Below are positions 63,095 to 64,000 of a DNA stretch of 64,000 nt, piece by piece. The translations under genes were made by a program, and so were the position numbers. The DNA comes from Phytophthora colocasiae (taxonomy: Eukaryota > Oomycota > Peronosporomycetes > Peronosporales > Peronosporaceae): the NCBI GenBank assembly GCA_018806915.1, contig JAGKQI010000101.1:620001-684000 (forward strand), read 5' to 3'. The notes under the pieces were generated by a model. That model saw only the letters and a program-made list of their open reading frames with translations, was not told where the DNA came from and did not search any database. The first letter of the stretch is position 1, and every line of letters starts with the position of its first letter.

Positions 63095-64000
63095 TCATTC
63101 ATCGTCATCATCGGAACCAGCCCAGCGTTGAAAGGTAAGTACAAACTCCTGGAAGGTAATTTTGCCGTCCCTGTCAAAGTCCAGTTCCTTTATCCGTTCG
63201 TCTCGTATGGCCTTGGATGATAGGCTGCTCGAAACGCGCTCCAGCCGTCGAGGTGAATTGGGTCCTGTCGGATTTTGACGCATTTGTTCAAGTACCTCAC
63301 TGGTTTGGATGGTGCCGCTGGCATCGTTGTCAAAGAGAAGATACGCTGTTATCATGAGATCAAGAGCCTTGGCGATGTGCTTTGATGCATTTCCTTCGTC
63401 AGCTAGTTCGTCTGGAGGGGTAATCAATGTTACGTCCTCTGGAGCGTGTACAAGTGAATTCTTGATGGAATCAAAATTGGTGATCAGCCCCAACAAGTGA
63501 GCGATGGCCAGCGACACAACAAATTCGTTCTGGCTCAGCGAGTTGTCCCGCACCATATCGGACTCGTAGAAGAGCTCCGACATGTCAGACTCTTTGATTT
63601 GGGCCCCCATGGCATTTAGCGCAGCCTTGAGCCCCTCGAAGTCAAGTCCACCTTTTTCAGCCTGTACAAATGTTCACACTTAGTTCAATCACCCGACAAC
63701 CAGCTCAAAAATGAAGTTGAACGCACGCTGGCGAATTGATGGTAGATGGTCCGGATCGTTGTGAAGGCATCTCGCACTAAGGTGAACTGAAGAACGATTC
63801 GTTCGAAGTGCATTGCTCGTCCCTTCTTCGGGTCTGCACGTCTCGTGAGATTGAGCTGGCGCAGTGTAGCAATAATGCGCGCATCGATCGAAGTTGCTTG
63901 TTTGATGGATTCACGACGGCCCTCGCTTGCAGGGGCACTGCCAGGTTGTTTATCCTTGGGGTGATTACTGGCTTTGCGGGCTGAGTGAATCGAGCGCTCT
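63095..64000 (-). CDS. EF-hand calcium-binding protein, 5' end beyond window
   Basis: Two exons are visible, 64000-63727 and 63661-63095 (65-bp intron, GTGCGT donor), together 280 codons; the start lies outside. Residues before the first EF-hand are basic and Ser-rich (ARKASNHPKDKQPGSA). Four EF-hand regions follow. Two are degenerate (EKGGLDFEGLKAAL; DMVRDNSLSQNEFVVSLA). Two have canonical loops: DNDASGTIQTSE and DFDRDGKITFQE. The C-terminus is acidic (GSDDDDE). The layout is that of calmodulin-like proteins with an N-terminal extension, probably a calcium sensor. Its cell location cannot be told without the N-terminus. Confidence 0.8.

Overview
The window looks like nuclear DNA of an oomycete, most likely Phytophthora or a close relative. 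This rests on the introns (about 60-105 bp, GT..AG), an oomycete-type initiator, and a repertoire of Crypton, hAT, pogo, MULE, Fanzor, Chronos-type Ty3/gypsy and Ty1/copia elements. Species was not determined. About 52 kb is transposon graveyard and nested retroelements. The last 12 kb is a gene island with short intergenic spaces.

Layout. 1-1453: no gene, a degenerate minisatellite and a 207-bp inverted-repeat element. 1454-7310: a decayed Crypton (tyrosine recombinase) bounded by inverted arrays of an 18-bp motif. Its reading frame is split by a 3,755-bp hAT element (3134-6888) with an 8-bp target duplication, an intact 870-aa transposase and a captured antisense HSP70 fragment. 7311-21533: relics in various stages of decay: a RING/acidic ORF, an HTH plus Ulp1 (C48) peptidase gene, hAT, pogo and MULE pieces, and a second hAT split by a MULE (17733-19827) that has perfect 72-bp TIRs, a 9-bp target duplication and a tRNA-like sequence inside.

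21534-38662: a 17.1-kb Ty3/gypsy element with 1,666-bp LTRs that are about 99% identical. It has a 29-nt tRNA primer site, an extra ORF before gag, gag, a protease reached by an apparent -1 frameshift signal, RT with two RNase H domains, integrase, and a chromodomain cut off by a single amber codon. A long antisense coding region lies between pol and the 3' LTR. The two RNase H domains and the chromodomain fit the oomycete Chronos group.

38663-40486, with a piece beyond 51842 and probably 21430-21533, is a broken Fanzor (eukaryotic TnpB-like nuclease). The gypsy element sits at its 3' end. A copia element (40487-51837, target duplication CTAAC) sits in its N-terminal region. A second gypsy element (45939-51710, target duplication CCTAT) sits inside one LTR of that copia, so the order of insertion can be read directly.

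51916-64000: host genes. They are an acidic protein with 35-aa repeats, a PLK4-like kinase with polo-box tail, a SHIPPO/STPG-repeat protein, a six-exon coiled-coil protein, a membrane lysophospholipid acyltransferase, and a partial EF-hand protein. The first four share a strand. PLK4 (centriole duplication), a SHIPPO protein (axoneme) and a coiled-coil protein side by side suggest a basal-body/flagellum neighbourhood, fitting an organism with flagellate zoospores.
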